64,000 nucleotides of DNA from Terrabacter sp. MAHUQ-38 (lineage in GTDB: Bacteria > Actinomycetota > Actinomycetes > Actinomycetales > Dermatophilaceae). The translations under genes and the position numbers were made by a program. The stretch covers positions 806,001 to 870,000 of the forward strand of contig NZ_JACVCU010000001.1 of NCBI RefSeq assembly GCF_014518425.1, read 5' to 3'. The notes under the pieces were generated by a model. The model had not been told where the DNA came from, did not search any database, and saw only the letters and a list, made by a program, of their open reading frames with translations. Each line of letters starts with the position of its first letter. Within the stretch, counting starts at the first letter, position 1. Below, in pieces: positions 16,315 through 24,488 of the stretch.

Positions 16315-17583
16315 CTAGGCCGTCCGGCTGGACGCGAGCTGGGTGACCGCGGCGTCGGACGGTGCCGAGGCGGGTGCCCTTCGGCCGTGTGCAGCGTGGC
16401 GGGCGAAGTCTCCGACGACCTGGGCGGCCTTGCGGCGCGAGGGCATGAACCGCAGGAAGAAGGTGACCCGCAGCACCCACGCGACCCAGCCGGTGAACGG
16501 GATGCCGTAGAGCTCGGAGATCGACCGCCCGAACCCGAAGGACGCCGCCTGCCCGAGACCGCGGTAGCCGAACGGCTTCGTGCGGCGTCCGTGGAGCGAC
16601 CGGGCCAGGTTCGTGCCGAGGTGGTCACCGCCCTTGATGGCCCAGAGCGCGTTGGCCGGGACGGGCTCGCCGCTCGTCGGGTGGACGACGCAGGCGGCAT
16701 CGCCGGCGGCCCACACGTGGCCGACGACAGACAGGTCGGGCCGGGTGACGAGCCGCCCGCGCGGGTCGCGGTGCTCGTCGAGCCCGGGGACCTGCACGGG
16801 TCGCTGGCCGATCGTCGCGATGACGGTGCTCGCGGGCAGGCTCGTCCCGTCGGAGAGGTATGCGTGGTCGGCCGTCACGGAGGCCAGGCGCACACCGAGC
16901 CGCACCCGGACACCGAGCCGTTTGAGCTCCTGCGCGGCGCGGCGGGCCAGACGCGGCTGCGACTCGTGCAGCTCGGACAGCAGGTGCTCGCCGGAGTGCA
17001 CGAGCTCGACGCGGACACGGGCGCCGCCGAGGTCGGCGACGGCGGCGGCCATCTCGACGCCGGCCATCCCGCCGCCGGCGACGACGACGGTGTGCCGGCG
17101 CGGTCCGCGGTGGGATGCGGCGGCGCGGACGCGTTCGGCGAGGACGGCGATGTCGCCCGGCGCGCGCAGGGTGAAGCCGTGCTCGGCAAGACCCGGCACG
17201 GCGGCCGCCGGCTCGCGACCGCCCGTGCCCACGACGAGCTCGTCGTAGTCGAGGATGCGCAGGCCCGGCTCGTCGGACTGCTCGTAGCGCACGACGCGGC
17301 GCTCGGCGTCGATCGACAGCGCCCGTCCGATGACGACGTGCGCGTGCGGCATGGCCGCGGTGAGGGGCGTGCGGGTGCGGTCGTAGGGGAGGAGGCCGGC
17401 GAGGACCTCACCGGTGAACCCGTGGTAGCTGTGCGCGTCGTCGGCGCTGATGACCACGACCTGGACGTCGCCGCGGCGGACGGCACGCCCGGCGCGACGC
17501 ATCAGGGCGGAATACGCGTGGAGGGTGACGTAGCCGCCGCCCAGCAGCACGACGCGGTGGTGCGCGCGGGCGAGCGTGGTCAC
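16315..17583 (-). CDS. NDH-2-like FAD-dependent NAD(P)H oxidoreductase
   Basis: A 422-residue flavoprotein. FAD-binding GxGxxG-type motif HRVVLLGGGYVTLHAY (about 8-22) is followed by the NAD-binding TVVVAGGGMAGVEMAA (about 165-180), the FAD signature VWAAGDAACV (about 315) and a hydrophobic C-terminal helix region with a basic tail (RFMPSRRKAAQ), as in membrane-associated type II NADH dehydrogenases. The GTG start (17581-17583) overlaps the TGA of the upstream acyl-ACP-reductase-like gene (GTGA), so translation is coupled. It may pass electrons to quinone or serve as a dedicated partner of that reductase (inference). Confidence 0.83.
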   Translation of the reverse strand: MTTLARAHHRVVLLGGGYVTLHAYSALMRRAGRAVRRGDVQVVVISADDAHSYHGFTGEVLAGLLPYDRTRTPLTAAMPHAHVVIGRALSIDAERRVVRYEQSDEPGLRILDYDELVVGTGGREPAAAVPGLAEHGFTLRAPGDIAVLAERVRAAASHRGPRRHTVVVAGGGMAGVEMAAAVADLGGARVRVELVHSGEHLLSELHESQPRLARRAAQELKRLGVRVRLGVRLASVTADHAYLSDGTSLPASTVIATIGQRPVQVPGLDEHRDPRGRLVTRPDLSVVGHVWAAGDAACVVHPTSGEPVPANALWAIKGGDHLGTNLARSLHGRRTKPFGYRGLGQAASFGFGRSISELYGIPFTGWVAWVLRVTFFLRFMPSRRKAAQVVGDFARHAAHGRRAPASAPSDAAVTQLASSRTA

Positions 17584-18644
17584 GACGCCACCCCCAAAGC
17601 GGCGCGGCCGACGGCCACGTGGCGACCGAAGCTCGTCGGCTCGGCGGCACGGAAGCCGAGGTGCGCGAGATCGGCGGCGAGCGCACGCGTCCGGTCGACG
17701 AGCTCGAGCGTCGGGACGCCGATGGAGAAGTGGCCGCGGTGGCCGGACAGGGCGAGCAGCGCGGTCTCGGCGAAGCACGCGTACGACCGGCCGTCCGGCA
17801 GGCCGATGTTGCCGCCGACGAGGCGCAGGCTCGGGATGTCGACGACGCCGCCGTCGACGACGAGCACGTCGGGTCGCTCGTCGACGAGGGTGGGTGAGGT
17901 GTTGCGGGGCTGGGTCGCGTCGAGCACGACGGCCCCCGGAGCGAGGTGCGCCGGGCCGAGGAGCGCGTCGGCGGAGGCGGTGAGGAGGATGACGAGATCG
18001 GCCGTGGCGACGGCGTCCATCGTCGTGGCGGTCGTCGTCGGGACCTGCCGGCCGACCTCCGCCGCCAGTGCGTCGAGGCGTCCGGCCGAGCGGGCCACCA
18101 GGGTGAGGCGAGCCGCGGCGCGGTCGCGGGCGATGAGCCGGGTGACGGCGGCGCCGACGCTGCCGGTCGCGCCGACGACGGCGACGTGTGGGTCGGCCGA
18201 GCGGTCGACGGCGTCGCGCAGGAGGCGGCGGGCCTGGTCGTCGACGATGGCGGCGGTGAACGCGTTGCCGTTCGTGACGCCGATGTCGGTGCGGCTGCGC
18301 AGCGACACGCCGCCCGCGGTCACCGTCGCGGTCAGGGCGCCGAGCCCCACGACGTCGCAGCCGAGGGTGCGGGCCTTGTCGACCGCGCGGTGAACGCGGG
18401 CCCGGCCCTCGCCGGGTGAGGTGAGCAGGTGGCGTGCCCCGAACGGCACGAGGACGACGTGGCCGACGTGCTCGCCGCCGATGTGGATGCCGGCCATGTT
18501 CACGGGCGGCAGGGGGAGGTGGCGCAGGGCGGTGGCGTAGACGGGGTCGGGCACGCGGCCGAGCGGCGACCAGACCCGGGCGAGGTCCTCGCCGAGGCGG
18601 GCGCGCGGGTGGACGGTGAAGGCGAAGGTGCCGGGGGTGCTCAC
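17580..18644 (-). CDS. Acyl-ACP reductase (AAR)-like oxidoreductase
   Basis: A 354-residue protein whose segments line up with what I recall of cyanobacterial long-chain acyl-ACP reductase. VTNGNAFTA (about 123-131) matches the TGNTHTA region. VAVVGATGSVGAAV (about 154-167) is the Rossmann loop. VLDATQPRNT and VDGGVVDIPSL match LIDGGYPKNL and LNGGVVE. YACFAETALLALSGHRGHFS carries Cys290, equivalent to the catalytic Cys294 of the Synechococcus enzyme. Length (341 against 354) also fits. AAR makes fatty aldehydes from acyl-ACP with NADPH. No aldehyde-deformylating oxygenase is in the window. GTG start with AGGAG five bases upstream; coupled to the NDH-2-like gene. Confidence 0.72.
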   Translation of the reverse strand: MSTPGTFAFTVHPRARLGEDLARVWSPLGRVPDPVYATALRHLPLPPVNMAGIHIGGEHVGHVVLVPFGARHLLTSPGEGRARVHRAVDKARTLGCDVVGLGALTATVTAGGVSLRSRTDIGVTNGNAFTAAIVDDQARRLLRDAVDRSADPHVAVVGATGSVGAAVTRLIARDRAAARLTLVARSAGRLDALAAEVGRQVPTTTATTMDAVATADLVILLTASADALLGPAHLAPGAVVLDATQPRNTSPTLVDERPDVLVVDGGVVDIPSLRLVGGNIGLPDGRSYACFAETALLALSGHRGHFSIGVPTLELVDRTRALAADLAHLGFRAAEPTSFGRHVAVGRAALGVAS

Positions 18645-18801
18645 GGGTGCTCCTGAGGGGTGGGCCTTGCGTGTCGGTGGGCTGCCGCGTGGGACGGCGC
18701 CGTTGCACGAGAGGAGGAGCGGGCGTGAGGGGTGATACGTCGCGGAGGTGCGCGGACGGCATACGCGGGCGGATCTGGGTATGCGTGCCTAGGCTTCGGT
18801 C

Positions 18802-19122
18802 ATGCCTGAGCTGCCGAAGCGTCTACGGGGGAAGTGGTCGATCGGGTCGAAGGACTCGTTCCTGTCGATCGGATCAGTGGGCTCGGTGCTCTCGATCGGC
18901 AGTGTCGGGTCAGCGCTGTCGATCGGGAGCGTGGGCTCGTTCGCGTCGATCCTGTCGATCGGGTCCTCCATGAGCACCTTCTCGATGCTGTCGAACCAGT
19001 CGAACGCCTCGGTGCTCTCGCACCAGAGCGACGGGTCGATCCTGTCGGCGCAGTCCCGGCGGGCGCTTCGCGGCCACCGCGTCAACGGCGCCCTCGGGTG
19101 GCCGAAGCCGCGGGGCCGCTGA
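18802..19122 (+). CDS. Small Ser-triplet-repeat protein (SxxSxxSxL)
   Basis: A 106-residue protein of unknown function. Residues about 13-85 are an imperfect nine-residue repeat S-x-x-S-x-x-S-x-L: SIGSKDSFL, SIGSVGSVL, SIGSVGSAL, then two 12-residue versions and SNQSNASVL, SHQSDGSIL. Ser every third residue with periodic Leu/Ile suggests a triangular or ladder-like beta fold. The ends are basic (LPKRLRGK at the N-terminus, KPRGR at the C-terminus); there is no signal peptide. The last 41 bases overlap the end of the convergent DNA-glycosylase gene. The ATG at 18802 lacks a strong ribosome site. Similar short proteins occur in other actinobacteria, to my recollection. Confidence 0.7.
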   Translation: MPELPKRLRGKWSIGSKDSFLSIGSVGSVLSIGSVGSALSIGSVGSFASILSIGSSMSTFSMLSNQSNASVLSHQSDGSILSAQSRRALRGHRVNGALGWPKPRGR

Positions 19123-20194
19123 CCTCCAGCCCGAGCCACGCGGCGAGGTCGCGGACCTCGCGCTGGACGCCGGCCGTCATCGCCTTGGTGAACGGGACGT
19201 CCTCGTGGACGGCGTTTACGGTGAGGACGCCGGTCTTGCGGTCGGCGAGGGCGTCGAGCTTCCCGATGAGCCGGTCGTGGTGGAGGATCGGCAGCGCGAA
19301 GTAGCCCCAGCGGCGTTGGTCCTTGGGCTTGTACATCTCGAGGACGTACTCGAAGCCGAAGAGCTGCTCGGCGCGGACGCGGTCGTGGATGAGCCGGTCG
19401 AACGGGCTGAGCAGCGCGGTGCGGCCCTCGAACGCCGGTAGGTCGAGGTATGCCGGGTGGACGCGCCACGTGCCCGTGACGCCGTCGATCTCGGCGGGCT
19501 CGCCGGCGTCGCCGACGTAGGAGCCCTCGCCCGGCATGACGGTGCCGGTCGCGCGGGCGATGCCGAGGGAGGCGAGGCGTCGCTCGTTGCGGTGGACGAC
19601 GGCCTGCTCGAGCGTGAGGGTGGGGAGGCCGGCGGGGTAGACGCGCTCAGGGAGGTCGAAGTAACGCTGGCGGCCCTTGCGGCCGGCGATGGCGACCTGA
19701 CCCCGGAGGGCGAGGGCCTCGAGCATCTTGGTGATGTTGCGGTTGTTGGTCCAGCCGGTCGAGGGCCACGGCACGACGCTCGTGTCGGGGATGTCGCGCG
19801 AGAGCAGGGGTCCCTCGGCCTCGAGCTTGGCGAGGATGTCGCGGCGGAAGGAGTCGTTGGCGGTGAGCCACTCGGTCATGAAGGGGTGCTGCTCGGCGTC
19901 GCGGATCTCGGCGATGACGGCCGGGACGTCCTGCGGGCTGCGGATGTAGGCGACGGTCTCGACGAGGGTGTGGTCGTGCTCGACGGCCGTGACGAGGTCG
20001 GTGGGGTCGTAGGTGCTGCCGAGGCGGCTCCACAGGACGAGGTCGGCGTTCGGTGCGATGGCCGCGGTCGGGTCGATCTGCAGGAAGGTCAGCCGCTCGA
20101 CGGTCCCGATCAGGTCGGTCGGCCGTGGCAGGTCGAGCAGCTGCGCGTGCACCGCGATCCGTCGCGCGTCGCCGAGGCTGAGCCGGTGGGGCAT
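19082..20194 (-). CDS. YcaQ/AlkX-type DNA glycosylase (winged-helix, DUF1006)
   Basis: A 370-residue protein starting MPHRLSLGDARRIAVHAQLL. The LTFLQIDPTAAI segment (about residues 38-49) carries the QxD motif of AlkX/YcaQ glycosylases, against QxQ in Streptomyces AlkZ. Winged-helix regions include WTNNRNITKMLEALALRGQVAIAGRKG, and the C-terminal lobe has LLSPFDRLIHDRVRAEQLFGFEY, a hallmark of the family. Such enzymes unhook DNA interstrand crosslinks and remove bulky alkylated bases. The ATG at 20192-20194 gives a family-typical N-terminus. Convergent with the Ser-repeat gene (41-base overlap). Confidence 0.86.
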   Translation of the reverse strand: MPHRLSLGDARRIAVHAQLLDLPRPTDLIGTVERLTFLQIDPTAAIAPNADLVLWSRLGSTYDPTDLVTAVEHDHTLVETVAYIRSPQDVPAVIAEIRDAEQHPFMTEWLTANDSFRRDILAKLEAEGPLLSRDIPDTSVVPWPSTGWTNNRNITKMLEALALRGQVAIAGRKGRQRYFDLPERVYPAGLPTLTLEQAVVHRNERRLASLGIARATGTVMPGEGSYVGDAGEPAEIDGVTGTWRVHPAYLDLPAFEGRTALLSPFDRLIHDRVRAEQLFGFEYVLEMYKPKDQRRWGYFALPILHHDRLIGKLDALADRKTGVLTVNAVHEDVPFTKAMTAGVQREVRDLAAWLGLEVSGPAASATRGRR

Positions 20195-20351
20195 GCGAGA
20201 GACGCTAGCCGAGCGTGGCGACAGGACGGCCGCTTCACACCCGCACCGCCGTGGATGGATCGTTGCGGACGTCGCGAGGGTCTGCCCGCAACCTTCCGGC
20301 CGCGGCTGGCTTCCTGGTGGCTGGTCACGGTCGGCAGGATCGACGTCCTCG

Positions 20352-21458
20352 TCAGCCGAAGCGGGCGCCCACCGCCCGGCGCACGAGGAGCGCCGTGTGC
20401 AGTCGCGCCCTGCCGCGCCCACCCGACACGTCGAAGCCGAGATGCCCCGGCAGGTCGGTGAGTCGCGCCTGGAGGGTCGAGTGGTGCAGGCCGGCCGCGC
20501 GCGCCACGGCCCTGACGCTCTCGGCGTCGGCCAGCGACTCCAGTGCGTCGACCGACCAGCCGTGTGCGATCGCCCGCTCGACCCCGGCGACGTCGGCCGG
20601 TGGGGATGACGCGTGGTCTGTCGCCTGGACGGCATGCGCCAGCAGGCCGAGGTCGCCGACCCGTACGAAGGGGGCGAGTACGGACGTCGCACGCAACGCC
20701 AGCAGCGCGCCCGCAAACGACTCCGGCAGCCGGTCGACCGTGACCGCCTCGCCGACCCCCACGCGATCCGCGGTGGCGCCGGCCGTCGCCACAGTCACCG
20801 TGTCGCCGCGCACGAGCAGAGCGGTCACGAGGCCGTATGCCGTCGCCATCCTCGCCGTCGCCAGCGCGGTCATCGGCTCCCGGGGCGCCGGTGCTGCGGG
20901 CCTGTGTGCTGCGGGCACCTGTGCCTCGGACGCGGGCGCGCTGCGACCGGTGGCGACGACGGTGAGGAGAGTGCGCGGCTCGAGCCCGAGTCGCACGGCG
21001 GCGCGGTCCCGGTCGGTCGCCGGGGAGGCGGGGTCGAGCAGGACCTCGAGGGCGTGCTGACCTGGGACGGCAGACGCAGCTCCGGGGCGGCTCACCGTCA
21101 CCGAGTGGGCGAGCCGTTCGAGCACCATGGCGTCGTTGGCGTGGGCCGGTCCGGTGCGCTCGAGCCAGACGAACGCGCCCTCGCCACAGTCCCGCCGAGG
21201 CCAGGGCGGCGAATCATCCGGGCGCGCAAGGTCGCCCGCGCTTCCGCCGTCCGGTAGCCGGGCTCCCGACGAGTCGACGCGGATCGTCCTCCCCGCACGC
21301 GCGAGCCCCGCGACCGCGCCCGACAGCAGCGCGGCCCCGCGCACCATCGTCTCCACACCGACGCGGCCCTCGACGAGATGGTCGAAGTAGGTGATGACCT
21401 TCAGCGTCTCGCTGGCCTCCGGGTCGAGGGAGGTCAGCCGGCCGACGAGCTCCTGCAC
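20352..21458 (-). CDS. PucR/CdaR-type helix-turn-helix regulator
   Basis: A 368-residue regulator. The C-terminus (HGWSVDALESLADAESVRAVARAAGLHHSTLQARLTDLPGHL) is a PucR-type HTH (HTH_30). The N-terminal half starts VQELVGRLTSLDPEASETLKVITYFDHLVEGRVGVETMVRGAALLS, a pattern typical of actinobacterial PucR-like proteins with a degenerate GAF-like sensor. The GTG at 21456-21458 was chosen for the AAGGA six bases upstream; the open frame continues through a 12-bp tandem repeat that I treat as non-coding. Target genes are unknown; no operator was recognised. Confidence 0.78.
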   Translation of the reverse strand: MQELVGRLTSLDPEASETLKVITYFDHLVEGRVGVETMVRGAALLSGAVAGLARAGRTIRVDSSGARLPDGGSAGDLARPDDSPPWPRRDCGEGAFVWLERTGPAHANDAMVLERLAHSVTVSRPGAASAVPGQHALEVLLDPASPATDRDRAAVRLGLEPRTLLTVVATGRSAPASEAQVPAAHRPAAPAPREPMTALATARMATAYGLVTALLVRGDTVTVATAGATADRVGVGEAVTVDRLPESFAGALLALRATSVLAPFVRVGDLGLLAHAVQATDHASSPPADVAGVERAIAHGWSVDALESLADAESVRAVARAAGLHHSTLQARLTDLPGHLGFDVSGGRGRARLHTALLVRRAVGARFG

Positions 21459-21524
21459 CTGGCGTCCTTGGGGTGTGCGGTTCTCACCATCGTAGGCGCA
21501 CGGTGAGCGCGCCAGGCAGCCCGC

Positions 21525-21596
21525 GGTGGGCTCGGCGGTGGGCTCGACGGTGGGCTCGGCGGTGGGCTCGGCGGTGGGCTCGGCGGTGGGCTCGGC
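21525..21596. repeat. 12-bp tandem repeat, six copies
   Basis: GGTGGGCTCGGC is repeated six times at a strict 12-base period (copies begin at 21525, 21537, 21549, 21561, 21573 and 21585; the second has an A for G). It sits 67 bases upstream of the PucR-type gene and merges into the esterase terminator. A 12-base unit keeps frame, so on the minus strand it could encode AEPT repeats, but no start with a ribosome site reads through it. Confidence 0.8.
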
Positions 21597-21612
21597 GAGG
21601 GTCGCCGAGCCC
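21588..21612 (-). terminator. 11-bp stem, 3-base loop after the esterase gene
   Basis: GGGCTCGGCGA (21588-21598) and TCGCCGAGCCC (21602-21612) are exact reverse complements around GGG. The hairpin begins 19 bases after the esterase stop and has no U-tract. Confidence 0.65.
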
Positions 21613-21630
21613 GCCGGACGGCATACGTGA

Positions 21631-22617
21631 TCAGGCCTCGTCGACCACGTGCCCGAGGATGCGGTCGAGCCAGTCCAGCTGTGCCTCCACCGACTTGCGC
21701 GCGACCGTCGCGGCGCCACCCATCATCTGGAAGCCGTGGAAGCCGCCCGGCCACACGTGCAGCTCGGCGACGCCGCCGTCGGCCCAGATCTGCGTCGCGT
21801 AGGCGACGTCCTCGTCGCGGAACACCTCTGCGGAGCCGACGTCGATGAAGGCCGGCGGCAGACCGGACAGGTCCGTGGCGCGCGCCGGCGACGCGTAGAT
21901 GGAGACGTCGTCGGTGCCGCGCCGGTCGCCGAGGAGCGCGTCCCAGCCGGTGTCGTTGGAGGTGCGGTCCCAGACGCCGATGCCGTCGTACTGGTGGGAC
22001 GACACCGTCTCGTTGCGGTCGTCGATCATCGGGCACATGAGGAACTGGCCGATCAGGGCCGGGCCGCCCCGGTCGCGGCACAGCAGCGCGACGCCCGCCG
22101 ACAGCCCGCCGCCGGCGCTGCCGCCCGCGACGACGACCCTCGAGGTGTCGAAGCCGAGCTCCTCGCCCTGCGTCACGAACCACTGCAGTCCCGCGTAGCA
22201 GTCCTCGACGGGTACGGGGTCGGGGTGCTCCGGGGCGAGGCGGTACTCGACGCTCGCCACGACGGCGTCGTAGCGCTCGACCCATTCGATGCAGGCCTCG
22301 ACACCGAAGAAGCGGTCGCCCACGACCATGCCCCCGCCGTGGATGTGGAAGATCGCCGGGCCGCCCGTGACGTGGTCGGTGCGGCGGAAGACGGACACGA
22401 TGATCTCGGCGCCTTCGTAGCCGGGCACGGTGAACTCGTCGTGCGTGACCGGGCGTCCCTCGAGCACCTGCTCGAGCGGGAGCATCATTGGGGTCTCTCG
22501 CATCAGCGGGATCATCTCGGGCGTCAGCGTCGGGGGCAGGCTCTCGCCGATGACCGACAGGACGGCCGCGAGCTCGGGGTCGAAGGGCGGGCGCCGAAGC
22601 GTGTCGGACGTCGTCAC
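21631..22617 (-). CDS. Alpha/beta hydrolase, hormone-sensitive lipase (HSL) family
   Basis: A 328-residue carboxylesterase. The oxyanion motif IFHIHGGGMVVGD (HGGG), nucleophile elbow VVVAGGSAGGGLSAG (GxSxG), acid in FIDVGSAEVFRDED and His in WPGGFHGFQMM are all present. This is bacterial family IV (HSL type), cytosolic, acting on short-chain acyl esters. The GTG at 22615-22617 has GGAGGAACCCC upstream. It is followed by the hairpin at 21588-21612 and is divergent from the unknown gene at 22871. Confidence 0.9.
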   Translation of the reverse strand: MTTSDTLRRPPFDPELAAVLSVIGESLPPTLTPEMIPLMRETPMMLPLEQVLEGRPVTHDEFTVPGYEGAEIIVSVFRRTDHVTGGPAIFHIHGGGMVVGDRFFGVEACIEWVERYDAVVASVEYRLAPEHPDPVPVEDCYAGLQWFVTQGEELGFDTSRVVVAGGSAGGGLSAGVALLCRDRGGPALIGQFLMCPMIDDRNETVSSHQYDGIGVWDRTSNDTGWDALLGDRRGTDDVSIYASPARATDLSGLPPAFIDVGSAEVFRDEDVAYATQIWADGGVAELHVWPGGFHGFQMMGGAATVARKSVEAQLDWLDRILGHVVDEA

Positions 22618-22870
22618 GGGGTTCCTCCTGGGTCCGGGGCCACCTCGTCGTGGCCACAGGAGCCATCGTCGTATGCCGCGTGGCCGGCTCTCCACCGCCG
22701 CGGCGACGCGATGTGGCGGCCCTGACCCGCCGCGTGGCCAGGGCTTCGCCGTGGAACCCGCCGCCACAGCTCCACCGCAGGCGCGGTGGCCACGACCGCT
22801 CGACCCCACGGTCCGCGCCAGGGGCCTGGGCCACGTCTGCCCGACATGGGTTCCCGCTACGGTCGAGCGC
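22618..22870. other. 253-base divergent intergenic region
   Basis: This interval lies between the divergent esterase and unknown genes and must carry both promoters. It holds one GTATGCCG octamer (about 22671) and several GCC/GGC inverted segments. I see no convincing -35/-10 pair and no gene. Confidence 0.4.
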
Positions 22871-23686
22871 ATGGGTCGTCTGTCCGAGATCACCTTTCTC
22901 CTGCCGGCGAAGCCGGATTCAGGACGTTTCCTCGGCGAGCTGCGCGCGCTGCTCGCCGAGGTGGCGTACGCCGACTTCGCCGGATCTGCGGGCACGGACG
23001 ACTTGGTGGGGGAGCGCCTGACCCTCACTCCACCGCGGCCCGTTGGTGCGCGTCCGCTGACGACGTTCCGGCTGGCCGACGTACCTGCACCGGAGCTCGT
23101 CCTCGACACAGGCCGCTCGATCAGCCTGCGGGGCGGTGATGCACCACCCGATGCGCGGCCGAGCCCGGCCGTCGTGGAGATGGCTGACCTGAGCCGCCGT
23201 CTCACCGGGCACGTCAAGCGAGTCGATCACACCGGGGTGAACCTGCCCACCCGCGTCACCTCACGCGAGGCCTGGGACAACCTGGTGGGTGCACTCGCCT
23301 CGGTGTCCACGATGTACCGGTATCCCACCGGGGAGGAGTGGCCGTTCGTGCTTCCGTCGACGTCAGATGAGCTGCTCGCCGGCATCCACGACTTCGTCGT
23401 CGGCCGAGAGCCCCGATTCGAGCTGGTCCATGACGAGGGGCTGACACAGACCGAGTGGCAGTTCGCGCTCTGGACCGACCTGACGCGCGCCGAGCTGGAG
23501 CTTCTGTTTCCCGAGCCCGAAGGGTTCACCTTCCCCGGCCTGGAGGAGATCTTCCGCGCTGTCCCGATCCGTCACCCGTGGCCGGGACTCGGTATCCGAT
23601 TCGACCTGTGCTACCGCATCGAGGACGGCCCGTCCGACTGGGAAACCGGCGAATGGCTGGTCAGAGAAGGCGGGCGTATTCGCTGA
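22871..23686 (+). CDS. Hypothetical protein, 271 aa
   Basis: I do not recognise this protein. It is cytosolic (no signal or membrane segment) and acidic. It begins MGRLSEITFLLPAKPDSGRF and has a His/Thr-containing central part (KRVDHTGVNLPTRVTSREAW), then STMYRYPTGEEWPFVLPSTSDEL and a Trp-rich C-terminal half with TQTEWQFALWTDLTRAELE and PWPGLGIRFDLCYRIEDGPS. Codon use is normal for the genome, so it is a real gene. It stands alone between a divergent esterase and the acetyltransferase; no operon partner suggests a function. Confidence 0.7.
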   Translation: MGRLSEITFLLPAKPDSGRFLGELRALLAEVAYADFAGSAGTDDLVGERLTLTPPRPVGARPLTTFRLADVPAPELVLDTGRSISLRGGDAPPDARPSPAVVEMADLSRRLTGHVKRVDHTGVNLPTRVTSREAWDNLVGALASVSTMYRYPTGEEWPFVLPSTSDELLAGIHDFVVGREPRFELVHDEGLTQTEWQFALWTDLTRAELELLFPEPEGFTFPGLEEIFRAVPIRHPWPGLGIRFDLCYRIEDGPSDWETGEWLVREGGRIR

Positions 23687-23816
23687 CGTGACGACGTGAG
23701 GCATCTGCTGAGGGTGGCGATCCGCGCGCGAGTCGTGCGAGCGTTGCCGGCCTCGGAGCGGGCCGGCGTGAGTCGGGACCTGAAGGCAAGACCGTCCAAG
23801 CAAGGAGAGCGGCACC

Positions 23817-24422
23817 GTGTCACACATCGACGAGCGCGAGGTCCTGGAGCGGATCCGCCAGGGGCTCATCTACTCCGAGTCCGAGGCGTCGTTCCAGTCG
23901 CCCATGCGGCGCAGCGACCTCGTCTTCGAGTACAACCAGACACCGCCGAGGGAGAGTGGCCGGAGACGAGAGCTGCTCGGTGCGATCTTCGGCTCTGTCG
24001 GTGAGCGGCCGATCCTGAACTCGCCGTTCAACGCGGGTTTTGGGAGCAACGTCCACATCGGCGACGACTTCTACGGGAACGTCAACCTCACGTTCGTCGA
24101 CGATGTCGAGATCCGTATCGGTGATGGCGTGATGATCGCCCCCAACGTCACCCTCACGACGACCGGTCATCCGGTACACCCCGCCCGACGCGTCGACTTC
24201 GCGCGCTTCTCCGAGCCGATCGTGATCGAGGACAAGGTGTGGATCGGCAGCAATGCCGTCGTCCTCCCGGGTGTGCGCATCGGCTACGGGTCGGTCATCG
24301 GCGCGGGCAGTGTCGTGAGCAACGACATCCCGCCCATGGTCGTCGCGGTTGGAGTGCCCGCTCGCGTGCTGCGCCCGATCTCGGATGACGACCTGGCGAC
24401 GCGGACTACCGCCGCGGAGTAG
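23817..24422 (+). CDS. LbH sugar O-acetyltransferase (maltose/galactoside acetyltransferase type)
   Basis: A 201-residue left-handed beta-helix transferase. The Mac domain start ERIRQGLIYSESE is followed by FNAGFGSNVHIGDDFYGNVNLTFVDD, and the hexapeptide-repeat core has IGDGVMIAPNVTLTTTGHPVHPARR (catalytic His region) and VWIGSNAVVLPGVRIGYGSVIGAGSVV. It transfers acetyl from acetyl-CoA to a sugar hydroxyl; the substrate is not readable. The GTG start follows AAGGAGAGC. Confidence 0.88.
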   Translation: MSHIDEREVLERIRQGLIYSESEASFQSPMRRSDLVFEYNQTPPRESGRRRELLGAIFGSVGERPILNSPFNAGFGSNVHIGDDFYGNVNLTFVDDVEIRIGDGVMIAPNVTLTTTGHPVHPARRVDFARFSEPIVIEDKVWIGSNAVVLPGVRIGYGSVIGAGSVVSNDIPPMVVAVGVPARVLRPISDDDLATRTTAAE

Positions 24423-24454
24423 AACGGCGCGCTCAGGGAGAGCCGCGCCCTTTG

Positions 24455-24472
24455 ACTTCAAGTACTTGAAGT
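24455..24472. promoter_or_regulatory. MerR-type operator and promoter
   Basis: ACTTCAAGTACTTGAAGT at 24455-24472 is a perfect 18-bp palindrome lying between TTGACT (24452-24457) and TACGGT (24476-24481). The 18-base spacer and dyad placement are classic for MerR regulators. The predicted transcription start falls at or just before the GTG at 24489, so the regulator mRNA may be leaderless. Confidence 0.8.
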
Positions 24473-24488
24473 TCCTACGGTCGATGAC

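Noticed and set aside
17580-18644. Shikimate dehydrogenase
   Set aside because: The Rossmann loop and TGN segment superficially match, but the shikimate-binding S-x-S-x(n)-K-T-D motifs are absent and the AAR-type Cys motif is present.
21525-21596. The six 12-bp repeats as a CRISPR array
   Set aside because: The unit is 12 bp with no spacers and no cas genes are in the window.
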